A stretch of DNA of 64,000 nucleotides, taken from the NCBI GenBank assembly GCA_037355855.1, contig CM074766.1, forward strand, positions 2,108,001-2,172,000, given 5' to 3'. Position 1 is the stretch's first letter. Each line of letters opens with the position of its first letter. The notes under the pieces are model-generated. The model saw only the letters and a program-made list of their open reading frames with translations. It was not told where the DNA came from and made no database searches. Of the stretch, positions 1 through 11,400 are shown one piece after another. Both the position numbers and the translations under genes were made by a program. This DNA is from Pseudo-nitzschia pungens. Its lineage: Eukaryota; Bacillariophyta; Bacillariophyceae; Bacillariales; Bacillariaceae.

Positions 1-1
1 G

Positions 2-421
2 CCCACGTCGTTCTACGACAAAATCAAATACAACCGGCAGGGAGGCATGCACACGCTCTGCCTCCTCGACATCAAGGTCAAGGAGCCCGACTTCGACGCC
101 ATGATGAAGGGCCGGACCGAGTTTTTGCCACCGCGGTACATGTCGGTGAACGTGGCCGCGGAGCAGCTGCTGGAAGCGGAAGAGAAGCACGGAGAGGGGG
201 TGTACGACGGAAAAAAGACGCTGTGCGTGGGTCTGGCGCGGATGGGACAGCCGACCCAGCAAATAGTGGCGGGAACCCTTGAGGAGCTGACCGGTGCCAA
301 CCTGGGGGGACCCCTCCACTCGCTCATCATCTGCGGTGAATTGCACGACCTCGAGGTGGACATTGTCAGGGAATACTTAATAGAGGGTTCGACCGCCGAC
401 AAGCTGCACGACCAACCGTGA
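2..421 (+). CDS. DPH5: Diphthine methyl ester synthase (DPH5), 3' part
   Basis: This is the C-terminal half (about 139 residues) of DPH5, the SAM-dependent methyltransferase that methylates the 3-amino-3-carboxypropyl group on the elongation factor 2 histidine during diphthamide synthesis in the cytosol. The frame is open from base 2, so the gene starts outside the window. Visible family motifs are SFYDKIKYNRQGGMHTLCLL near the start, PPRYMSVN, and the VGLARMG and QQIVAGTLEEL segments, followed by GGPLHSLIICGELHDLE. It ends at the TGA at 419-421. The next gene is convergent, its stop codon lying 166 bases downstream. The family call is firm; only the missing 5' end limits the entry. Confidence 0.93.
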   Translation, partial: PTSFYDKIKYNRQGGMHTLCLLDIKVKEPDFDAMMKGRTEFLPPRYMSVNVAAEQLLEAEEKHGEGVYDGKKTLCVGLARMGQPTQQIVAGTLEELTGANLGGPLHSLIICGELHDLEVDIVREYLIEGSTADKLHDQP

Positions 422-587
422 TTCCGGGTCGCCCCCCGAGCAATGGATGCGTGTGCGGCATTGCTGGCTGCATTGCCAAAGCCTTACTACTAGTACATAC
501 ATTATTATTTCGAACAAGACGATGCTTGCGGTAGAGAAACGATGTGGTTGTCGTTGGAAAAGAGTACTGTGCTGTGATGTATCAAAA

Positions 588-2990
588 CTAATTTATCTCT
601 TTGATGTCAAAGGTAGGCGCTTTCTGACCGGTCAGCCGTTCGTAGGCAAGCCGTGGCACGGCATCCTTAAAGGCGTCCTTTTCTCGTGCCGCGAGAATGT
701 CGTCGAATCCGAGCTTCATTTCGTTTTGGATGCCGAGGTAGGCGTCTTTGCAGGCCTCCTTGTCCTTCGGATCGATATCTCGGGTGTGCGTCGGCTTGCC
801 AAACACGAAATAGTTTCGGGACGGCAGCCCGGGAGCCACGATGGGGGGCAGGAACAGCTCGTCCATGTTCTGGGCGTCGAATCGGGCCGCCGTCACGTTG
901 TTGGTAAAGTCACGCGCCCGCTCTCCGAGCACGGGCACGTCCAGCAGCTCTTTCGAGTCCAGCAAGAAGTTGAACGAGTCCGCCATGCCCACCGCGCTGA
1001 CCGGAACGATCGTCGCGTTGAACCTCGCGGCCGTCCGGACGAAATCGACCTTTTCGGGCCAGAACAGTTGGTAGCTCTCGTTGCGCCCGTGGAAGACCTC
1101 CCTGACCCCACCCGGGAAGAGCAGCGCGTTCTGTCCCCGTTTGCATCAACCGGTAAAAGTTTCGAGGGGTCACCATGACCGCCCCGAACTCCTGGAAGTT
1201 CTGCACGTTGGTAAAGTCGTTGCCGGCACCGTTCTCGGGCGCGGGCGGTTCCTCGATTCCGGGGACGCGTCCCAGTTCCCGGCTTTTTCGTAGCCGGTCG
1301 CCCGAACCGGGCGGGCCTCCCTGAAAAATGATCGGGTGCGCGAGGCCCCGGACGGGGATCCCGTTCTTGTACAATTTTGCGACCAGGAGGCTGAGATCCG
1401 CTCCCACTGTAGCAAATGGATATTGCGCGATTTCGATATAGTATCATAGAAACAAACGAGAGTGTGAGTGTCGATCGAGCCACGAGCCAAGCCATCCATT
1501 TCACGATATCCCATTCCACGCCGAACCACGAATCAATCGGCCAGGGACTTACAGAGTTGGTGGTTGGACACGAAGAGTATCGGGCCCTCGCGCGGAACGT
1601 GCCCGATCCCGAAGGAACGCTTCCCCTCCTGGTCCGTGCTGAGCCAGATCGGACTGAAGTTGTCCTCCAGGCGCTTGACGGTGGTGCTGAGTGTCTGGTT
1701 GATGTCCTCTCGCGACGGAATCTTCCAGTCGACGATGGGATCGTACTTGTTTTCGCGGGCCACGATCCCGAGGGGATCCAGGTCGGAATAGAGGATTGCC
1801 TCGGTGAGGTTGACCTTTTCGTCCAGAATGAAATGCCCCGCATCCTCCACCGTCAGTTGCTGGGATTTGGGCAGGAGCTTGGTCAGCCGCTTGGCCTCCT
1901 CCCTCGAGTTGAGCAGATTGTCCTCGGATCCCACCACAACGAGCGACGGAATGTCCAGCTGCTTCAACCTCGACTCGACCAAAACGGAGGACCCGACCAG
2001 CAACCAGTTCTTGATGCGGTGCTCCAGGAGGTCCGGCGGGAGGAACTCGGAGGTGATCTCGAACATTTCGAGGAAGCCCTGGATGGTTTCGGTGATGCGG
2101 GAGCCGTCGCGGATGCTCTCCATGTTCAGAAAGGTATCGAGTATTCTCTGGTACTGTTGCCGGCTCGGAATCACGGCCGACAGGGTCAGTCCCCCGACCA
2201 CCGAATACAACGAGGGAAGCTGGAAGGGTCCGACCCGGGTCGGCTCGGGGCTCTGGGTCAGCTTTCCCAGCGTGGTCAGGACGGGGGCGACAACGTCCCA
2301 GGACGATGCGTCGAACGACGTGGCCGGATTGACGAGGACGATTCCCTTGATCGGATTGGTGGTGGTGGTGGTGGTGGTGTTGTCGTTATCGGTTGCTCCC
2401 TTGCTTTCGGCTCTCTTGAGGACCTGCAGCGCCACGGCCGAGGTGAGCATGCCGCCGAAGGATTCTCCGATGAGATAAACCGGTCGATCGGTGGTGCCAA
2501 CAATCTCCTCCAGGAATTTGACCGGTGTCTGGACCAGCCGGTGAAAGGAGGTCCGGTCCTCTGTGTCGACCGTCATTCTCCACAGCTCAAAGTTCCGGGC
2601 CAGGTCGTTGAACTGGAACGACGCGGCGGAAATCCCGAATCCGTCCAGGCCCGGGAGGTAGATCGCGATGGGCTTCTCCGGCCCGTGCTTCTTGGCCACC
2701 TCCGCAAACAACCGGCCGGTGTCGTCGTTCTCGGCAACCTTTTCCGCAATGTCGGCGTCCGATCGGATCACGTCGGCGTCGCTCCAGTCGGCATCCGGCG
2801 ACGGCGGAGGGGTCACGTAGGTAAACCGCACGGTGGGTGAGTATTCTCTCACGACGGGTCCTTTCTCCCTCAGCAGCGTGTAGACGGAACGGGAATCCCG
2901 GGCCACCTGTTCGGTCGTGGGCGGGGAATACGGCTGCGGCGACCGGGTGGCCAGCAGGGCCACGGATACCTTTTTCAACGAACCCCACAT
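588..2990 (-). CDS. Phytyl ester synthase-type alpha/beta hydrolase + acyltransferase
   Basis: The N-terminal half is an alpha/beta hydrolase (YLPGLDGFG near residue 108, nucleophile elbow GESFGG, late GHFILDE histidine motif). The C-terminal half is an LPLAT/DGAT-like acyltransferase (NHQLLGAD, then FPGGVRE). This order is that of plant PES1/PES2, plastid enzymes that esterify phytol and make triacylglycerol. One intron is clear: donor GTAAGT at 1552-1547, acceptor CAG ending at 1407 (146 nt). Splicing rebuilds the NHQLLGAD motif exactly. After YRLMQT the conserved NALLFPGGVRE continues only if one base is dropped from the C4 run at 1135-1138 (G4 in the coding sense), so the frame is broken by +1 as read. 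The coding end is the stop at 588. The first ATG (2990) is not obviously followed by a diatom plastid presequence, so the true start may lie upstream. Confidence 0.85.
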
Positions 2991-3765
2991 ACCGATGCAA
3001 TGGGCCGTCTCGTCTCGTCTCGTATCGTATCAATCGATGGATATGTGGATAGGAATGAAAGTGTGCGTTCACCCACTGCGTCGTGTAGTGCTTCGTGACG
3101 AGGTGGAGAAGATGTGTCTCCTGTTGCCTCGGACCCAAGAATCGGAACCGCTGGAGTGAAACGAAACAGCAAGCTGTGTTGTCTGATATGGATCAAAATG
3201 TGATCGTGCGTGTTCCGCGTTCATTGTTGCATCTGCACTGCAAAAAAAAACCGTTCTCTTTGTTTCTTGGTCTGGAGACAGAATGAGTGAGTGAGTCAGT
3301 CGTGACTCGTTTCAGGCATGACTCACTCACTCCGAGTATTGTTTTCGCTGCGTAGCGCGTGGCGCTGTCAATACGTACTTACCTTTGATAGATATTCTAC
3401 GTACTTTACTTGCATGATGGGTTTGTTACGCACGATCAAAACTTCCCGCAAGAATGAATCTTTTAGTGTCATCAGTCGTCGCGTAGCGCGTCTGTCAGTA
3501 ATCTTCCTGCGCTAACCTTTTTCCAACGCTTTCGACTTCTCGCTGTCTCGCGTAAGTTACCGTACCGTAGAATATCAACTAGGAAGCAAAGAACATAATC
3601 ATAACATTGAAGACACAACAAAAAAACAACCGAACAGAAGGTGCGGTTCTCAATCAAAAATCACGAACTAAACACCAACAGAATCGATTCGAACCGATTA
3701 CCAATACACGGCAACAAACACTACTCAACAAAAAGAACAAGAACAACCAAAGAATCACTGCAACC
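2991..3765. promoter_or_regulatory. Divergent spacer between two 5' ends
   Basis: This 775-base interval separates two genes transcribed away from each other, so it probably carries both promoters. It contains a perfect 14-bp inverted repeat (listed separately) and A-rich DNA just before the start at 3766. No gene or clear core promoter motif was recognised. Confidence 0.4.
3285..3332. repeat. 14-bp perfect inverted repeat with TGAGTCA/TGACTCA arms
   Basis: The left arm GAGTGAGTGAGTCA (3285-3298) is the exact reverse complement of the right arm TGACTCACTCACTC (3319-3332), with a 20-nt loop. Each arm carries one copy of TGA[G/C]TCA, the AP-1/GCN4-type bZIP site. It lies between two divergent genes. 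A role as a regulatory site or transcribed hairpin is inference. Confidence 0.6.
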
Positions 3766-4414
3766 ATGGGAGCCACATCGAGCACAGAAACCAAGACCAA
3801 CTACGTCACGGGAGAAACAAAAACGAAACACAAGCTGGGGGGTTCGTATCCCGGCAACCGCCGCAAGGCGAACGCTCCCTACGCGCCGCCCGCCTCGCAG
3901 TTCTCTGGCGGTCAGGCAACCGCCCACTTTGTCAGCTACGGCGGTGGCAACGCCCTCGTCCTCAAAGAGGGCGGCACGGCGCAGCCCCAGATGGGGGCCG
4001 CCTTCGCCAAGCCCCCGGAATACATCCAGGTGACGCTCCCCCCGGGCGTGGAACCGGGACAAACGATCCGCGTGGCGGCGCCCGATGGTCGCCTCAACGA
4101 GATTGTGATCCCGCCGGGATTCGGGCCGGGGTCAACGTTTACCGTGGAATTTGCGGATCCGGACTCCCCGCCGAAGCAGGAAGCCTATTCGGAAGCCTAT
4201 TCGTCCTACGACTCCCGGCCTGCGGTGGCGGCTACCGGTGGCGGCGGGACCCCCGCCACGGGTCAACGACGACGACGACGACGGATTTGCTTCCGGCTTT
4301 AACAACCCCAGCGGCGACGTGGTGACGATTCCGTCCAGATCGGACTATTCCAACTATCCCAGCGCTACCGATGCCCGGCCCGTATACCCCCCGTATGGTT
4401 CCCAGCCTTACTAA
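3766..4414 (+). CDS. Small acidic protein with PPG repeats and N-myristoylation motif
   Basis: No named family is recognised. Translation from the ATG at 3766 begins MGATSST, a classic N-myristoylation context (Gly2, Ser/Thr6). The middle (about residues 85-127) has a paired motif: VTLPPGVEPGQTIRVAAPDG, then IVIPPGFGPGSTFTVEF, a beta-rich module with PPG turns that, as I recall, recurs in stramenopile proteins. As read, the frame ends at 4302 in an arginine run. One base fewer between about 4240 and 4265 (runs GGG, CCCCC) opens a frame reading VNDDDDDGFASGFNNPSG and ending in YPPYGSQPY at the TAA at 4412-4414, which looks like the genuine C terminus. Both readings are given because no homologue was compared. 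Confidence 0.6.
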
Positions 4415-5471
4415 TTGAAATAAATGCAAGTCGGAGACAAAGAAGAAACCAAAGGCGGTTTGAAAAAGCCTTGCTGTCGCCGGGGACCATTGTGCCGATG
4501 CGGTCATCGTTGAGCATCGAAACGGCATGTTTTGCAATCTTTTTACTACTATTTACAAAAAATCATCGTATTTATTCCATCCACTCCAAATTCGAGAGGA
4601 ATGGGGAATGGCAACAAAATTGAAGCAGCAATCATTTACTAGTTGACATATAATCTATGGCATCGTCAAATTTAAGTTAGAAAGTCTTGTAGTCTGCAGT
4701 ACGACCTGATTTCCTGTCAGAAGCTCGCTCAGTTTGTAGTTAGTCGGTGCTGTTTGGAAAAGTGAGAAATTGAGTCTGAAACAACAACCTTTGAAAATTG
4801 AATCAATCACTCACGAAGTCCATGGGTGGCAGGGCTCTGGTTGGATATCATCGCACAATGATGTATCTTCGTCCCAGCCTGACTCTCTTGTACGTAAGTA
4901 CGTACAGTGAACTTATTGCGAGAGACATGTCGATGATTCGATTTTCAGTTTTCAGAACGTAAAGTTCGGAATTTTGCAACAGAATCAAGTTACTAGTATA
5001 AGGTACCATTATCAATTAGGGGGGAAAAGGGAAATCCCCGAATGCAATAGTTTCTCCCCCAACTGGAACTGCAGATACCGAACGAACTGTCATCAACACG
5101 GATGATGATTCGGTAAATCTTACCGTACCGGTACCTACGGTACGAGTAATCTTACTTCACAAAATGAAAAAGAATTAGGAGACGGGAGATGCATCCAATC
5201 GAAACATCACGATGGGCGAAGACGAAAGATCGGGATCTCGTAGCAACGACAGGAGTGCCCATCGAACCTATTGCCACCGACCGAATAGCCTTAAAATTGC
5301 GGAAATTTCGAAACATTGATCGCGGGAGGGTTTGGGGACCAAAAGGCGGCGGCAAGGCACTAATTCATTAACGTACCCAAAGGGTAGCACCACAGCCCAA
5401 GCAGTAATTGCATAGCTCGGAAGCCGATTCCATGGCGGGGGAGAACGGGGTGGCGAGTTGACGAAATAGAC
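4415..5471. other. Intergenic spacer, palindrome-rich
   Basis: No gene was recognised in these 1,057 bases. Short open frames on both strands lack coding-like composition. It contains GTAATCTTAC at 5146-5155 and TACCGGTA at 5126-5133, members of palindromic words that recur in other spacers of the window. Confidence 0.5.
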
Positions 5472-8400
5472 ATGTCGAAACCAACCTCGAGGTCCAACAA
5501 TCTGTCCCATCTCGGCAGCAACGCGGACCTTCTGCCAGGACTCGGCGATGCCTCGTCGGCTATCTTTCTCCTTCGGGACTACTCCCGATTCGGCCTCGCG
5601 GAACGCATTTGTTATCACTTCGACCTGACCGAAGCTCTGGCGGACTCTGTCACGACTACTCCGGACGCAACAATCCATCACTTCTGTAAACGCCTCGGTC
5701 GATGCCGGTCCCAAAGAATCCAACGATGGTGGCAACACCGGTGGTTCGGCGTGCGGCGTGCTGCAGATCCTGGAACTCGCTCCGGTGGCCGCGCCCATTG
5801 CGGTCTCCTACCGCTTGTCGAAACGGCAGAAGCGCTTTCTGAAACTGCGACTGCGCCAGTTCAACGCAAAGGCCGAGGAGTTCCATCGCAGCAACGACCC
5901 CACCGCCACTTGCTACCAACCGCAGGACCTGCCGCTGCGGTGCAACCCCTCGACCAAGGTGCTCTTTGGGTACGAGAAAACCCGGATCGCCTTTTGCGTC
6001 GATGCCTCCGCCAGCATGACGTCGTTGTTCGGCGTCAACGGCAGCCGGCCGAGCCGGAACAAGGGCGTCCTCTGTCCCCTCGATCGGTTGCCGGAAATGG
6101 CACGAATCTTTTTCGGGTCCCTCGTCGAACCGATCGGCAACACCTCGACGACCCGGCGCTGGATGCCCCTCATCTCGGTCACCGTGCTCGCCGTCTATCC
6201 CATGGGGAAGGTGTCCGAGACGAGCCTGCTGGTTCGGGATTATCTGGTGCACGACGATGAATCGGCGAGGCAGCTGACCGACAAGATCGAGCGCTGGGTG
6301 CACTCGGAAGTGGAGTGTGGGATTTCCGAGCGCCTGAGCCGGCGCCAGCCGTCCAACACCTGGTCCATCCCGATTTATTCCTCCAACCTGCGGCACATTC
6401 TGGAGGCCGGGGACTACGCGCTCGATGTCCTGTCGTCGGAGGCCCGACCGGTCATTGTCGTGGCGACCGACGGCCGGTCGATCTCGTGCGATGGCATCGT
6501 GGACGTCTTTCTCGACGTGAACCGCGTCGACATTCCGGTGCACGTCCTCGACTTGTCGCTAACGGGGACCCACTCGATGCAGGACGACATCCATCCGTCG
6601 GCGTCGGGGTCAGCATCAACATCGGCGTCTGCCAATACGCAAGAGATCAACTTTCTGACGTACGATCCCGGAGGGTAAGTGGTTGCAACAGATACATTTT
6701 GAGTGGTTCGACAAATTAGTTGCGTCGATCGTTTTCCTCACACATATTGGCATTGATTGAAACGCAACAGGAACATGGGGTTTCCTTTGTACCTTACGGA
6801 CGACTCGGAGGCGTTGTTCGTGGTTTGTCGAGCAACCGGGGGATGCTTTCTGGATTTGCCGCTGCTATCTGAAGTGGCCAAAAGCACCGCGGGGCAGCAA
6901 CAGATAACCGACGAAGTGGTCCAGCAGTCCTATTCGTTCAAACGCAGGTTTGTGAAGATGAACGGTCTGCAGTGGCTCGCCTTGTTTTCGGTGTCTCCAA
7001 TTTCACCCACATTCAATGCGTCGTGGGGAAAACTCCTGCCTCCGTCGTATCTCCAAAAACAGCTCAGCAAATCCATGATGGAAGCATCGGCCACGATGCC
7101 GTCGAACCACACCTCGGATACACTGGATTATCTCCGTCACCAGTCCAGTGCTCGACAAGCAATCGAACGCAGTGGTAGCGAGACCGGCGCTATGTCCTCG
7201 GGTCGACGACAACACATCCAGGGACGAACCACCTTCTCCACGTATGTCGTATCGCCGGTAAGGATAAAAGCACTAATATTGACGAGAATCAAGGAGGGCT
7301 ATCCGTGCGAAGCAATATGGTCTGAGCACCCACGACCCCGACAAGGTGTTTATACAATTTACAATACCACTGGAATCTGGAACGATTCTGCACTACGAGT
7401 TGTCCGTACAAGGCACTCTCATCGGAAAATCACATGGTGGGATCGGCGCACGTCAAGATCGAATTGTCGGGAGACCTCAGTTTTATCCAAACGGTGAAAA
7501 ACGACTTTCTCCACCAATCGGCACAGGTTCCGGATCAGCGGTCCTTTACCGTGAGACAGAAGCGATCGGAACGGTTGTGTCAGGTGATTCGGGGGATGCG
7601 TCGGGAAGATATATTGCAGTCCCATCTCAAGCCCCCCGCCAATTGGAACAACATATTGGCGAGCACGGGTTCTCCATTTGTGAAGCGGCTCGGTACGCTC
7701 AAACACATTGAGAGAAAACGGCATTTTCAGGCCGATGAATTTGACGTCGTCTGCACGGGGACGATTCCCTACGGCCTTGTTGATGGATTCCTGAGTGGAT
7801 TCATTACAAACCAGGATGGTAGACACGAACTGATAGAAACAGTTACGGACTGGTCGAGCCAGACCATGACAAAGGATTCCAAGTTTCTAAAACTTGCAAC
7901 AAATTCTGGGAAGATGACGAATTATTGCGTGGTTGAGATTTTGGAGTCCGCGAAAGCCTCCCAGCTGTTTACCGTCGTCGTCGAGTTCTTTGGCGACACG
8001 GATCCACTCAAGCGTTTCGAAACCCTATCGTCGCTGAAGGAAACAATTAATGGGCTCAAAAATGTGGAGGTGCTCGGTAAACAGATGGCGCCATTCCTCA
8101 TTGAAAACAGGAGAAATGGTATCTTAAAAAAAGATGTCCACATCCAATTTCACCATGCAAGTTGGGACCTGGTGAAAGACGTCGAGTTGTTGTCATTGCT
8201 TTCAAAAAGACGGACGGAGATCGGCGGCTTTCGGCTCCTCGAATCTAGGGATGACTATGCTTTGTTTGCCAAGCTTGCATCCCAATCTCTGGACTCACCT
8301 GGTGATTTGGTCCAATACGAAATCGCTGTCCATACCGACAAGGTCGTCATCGATTTATATATGGAAAGCGAAAGTGGCATCTTCAATCCATATCACTTTC

Positions 8401-11400
8401 ACGGACCGGGGGAGATTAGCAAGTTTGGCAAGATGATGAACACCATACGACGGCGCGATCAAGAATGTGGAAGGGCATTGAGGAGCAGGACGACGTTGCT
8501 GCGAGCCTTCGGGGAGGGATCCGAAGACAACGTCGTCGAAGAGGATCACCAACTCTGCGTCAAGAGACTCTTGGCCTATTCGTCACGGGTGACGAGAAAT
8601 CTTCGATTTTTCAGGTATTTTGGGGAGGTGAACAACATTCTCGTAGAGTTGACTTCCGACTTACTTCTATCAAAAGTTTTCGGAGTGGATTGCGCAAGAC
8701 TTCGCATCGATCCCCACACAATAATCCGTGATGAAGAAGCCGGTGTATGGTTCATAATACAATTCAATCGTCAAACTATGAGCATCATACATCTCTCGAT
8801 GGCTGATAAAACAGAGAGCAGCGAAAACCTTCAAGCGTTTCGAGAGCTAACGTTCTTTACAATTGGAATCAGTGACTTGTACAGCAAGCGTGATGACTCG
8901 GCCGACGATGATTCGGCAGAAACTCATATCAGTGAATATCTATGCGTTTCAGACTTTGCGGATCGCTTTGAGGTTGAACAGATGAAAAACTTTACTCTGG
9001 CAGCTTATCTTGCATTGCGACAGGCTTCGGCAGTCGAAGCCGAAGATGAAAAAATTGATCGAACCGATTTCGAGGAGGTCATTCAAAGTCTGCACTTTGT
9101 CGAAGTGAGCAACTTCCTTGTTGGAGGAGCTGCGAGGGACGAGAAGGAAGAAGATTCGAAACTCTTGCGCTCGATAAAAACAATTCTCAGTCCCGTTCCC
9201 GGAGACGAGCACCATTTTTTCTATTCTGGCAACTCCAAAAGCCGATCTCCTTGAGGTTGGTGAGACCGAATCCGCTGATAGCTCCGGCGACGATTCCGTC
9301 ACTTCTGGTACTTCTGTTGAAGATCTCAATCCACCAGATTTGAATTTGTCTCGAGTTGGTGGTCTCATTTTATCCAAAGAAGAACACTCGAGTGAAGGAA
9401 GTCACCCCATTGATCTCAATAAGGAAGAATCTTTGAAGCCTCCTCTCTTCGTACGCTTCCATTTGGACGGAAAATTAGCAACTCTCCAAGACTTGAACGG
9501 GATCACGAAGAGCTCAATGCTGACGGTTACTGTATCAATATTTGGTTTAGACAGAGACAAATCATCGTTTCAATTGCCGGTGTCTCATCAGAACTTCGTG
9601 TTGGAAATCAGTACGTTGCTGAAATCATACATAGCGGAGCAAACTCTCCAAAGATTTCAGAACATGGATCTTTCGAACGAGACCCTACAATTGGTGAGAA
9701 AGTGTATGGCAAAGATTAGAAGTGTTGTATCTTTCGTAATTGAAATGTATTTTTTCATATCACGACGGGACATGATGATGCCTGCTGCTGCACCTGCTGG
9801 GGGCGAAAAAGAGGTTGAGGAAGGACTGCTCATTCTAGAGATGGAGCTGATGAACAACGGCCATTTTACACTGCGACCGTTGACGGATGGCGTCTATTTT
9901 CTATCTAGTATAGTGGGCGATGAGGGTCAGCTACAATTTTGGTGCTTACTGAAATTACAAAGGAGTGATGGCACAATATCTTCACAGGTTTACCATCCGG
10001 AGGGAGAGGACGTTGCAATGAATGTAGTGGCGCATATTCATAGTGTGCTTTGCTCCTGCATCAATCGCGTAAACCAGCAACTTCTGTTGCGAAGGTAGGT
10101 CTATTCGGTATTATTTTTTTGACATGGCGTTTGCTGCTATATCTCGACTAATGCTGTTACCTTTTAGTCTACATCGGACACGCACAGTCTCTGAACTCTT
10201 GGTACCAAGGTTGACCCAAAATCCGATGGGCGCAGTCGATGAAGAGATAGAAAGATCTACATCGGACAAATTTGCTCCTGGAATCTTTCAGTGCCCTATT
10301 GTTTTTCGCAATCTTTTTGGACTATATCATAGAGCAGCAACAAACCCTGGTCAAGTAGCTCGAACACTCGAAGAAACAGTTCTTCATAATTTTGCTGTTT
10401 CTAATAGGTCTGGAATTTTTGTGTACAAGGATGAGACTGGTGCAATATTTTACATGAAGATTGAGCCTCGAGGAAGTGGTATAGATTCTGACGGACAGGT
10501 TGAGCTACTTGTTTACGGGGTCACAAAACCCGGCCCCTCGGTCACTGAACAGCTCCGTGTTCTTCTTCAGAGAAGGCTCCTGCTTATAGGAGTGGATATG
10601 CTCTCATCTGTTTTGACAAAAAATCCACACTTCAAATGGAAGCCTGCAGACTTTTTGTTTTTAAGATCTTTCGACAATGAGTGGAATAAGTTAGAGAATG
10701 GAAAGGGGGATGAAGAAAATGACTATTATTGTTATTACAAGTTCCCAAAGAAAGTGTATGATCCTTGTATGGTTTTACTACTCTTCCGGCAGAATCTCTG
10801 TGGGTCTACTTTTTTCCATCGATTGAACGACTTCAGTCAAGATGGGAGTTCTCCAAGCCCAACTATTGGGATTTCTGGTGTACTGGCAGGTGGAGGAACC
10901 AAATTGAACATCAATAACCACGACTTTTCTTTGTACTACAATAATGCCCCAACGAAGCTCGATCCTGCATTTCAGGGATTCAGTACCTTGACTGAGAAAG
11001 GTGCTGATTACTGTAGGAAGACGGGCCCGGGAATTGCCATCGTAGAATTCACATTGGTGAATGGCGATAGGAAAAGCCCAAGTGAGCTGCACTTTGCACA
11101 ACCAGCCAACGAAACATCTACCTTTCCAGAACTTCCTCTGAGCCAAATAAGGATGCAGCGTGTTGCTGGAATACCTCCTGATTGCCCAATTGAATCAACT
11201 TTCGTCCGCATCAGAATCACGGACACTGCGCTAAGAAGAGACATCTTAGATCAATGGCTTTTACATACACTGGATCAAGCCCTTGTTGCGTGGGTTTCCG
11301 AAAGAATGATCGAACGGTCATTCCATAACAAACTGAGACCAATTGAGGTTCATAGTCCCGAAATGTCTGACATCGAACAGAATGTGTCAGTGGACACCTT

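Noticed and set aside
1416..2840. 474-residue open frame on the plus strand
   Set aside because: It lies antisense to the hydrolase/acyltransferase gene and mirrors its codon pattern; no domain motif is visible.
3641..4062. Frames overlapping the small PPG protein on both strands
   Set aside because: Shadows of the PPG-containing frame; they lack its periodic motif.
7301..7410. Tiny introns as the cause of the SZT2 frame changes at 7303 and 7404
   Set aside because: Conserved-looking sequence continues with no gap on either side, so no room exists for an intron; only a single base is surplus.
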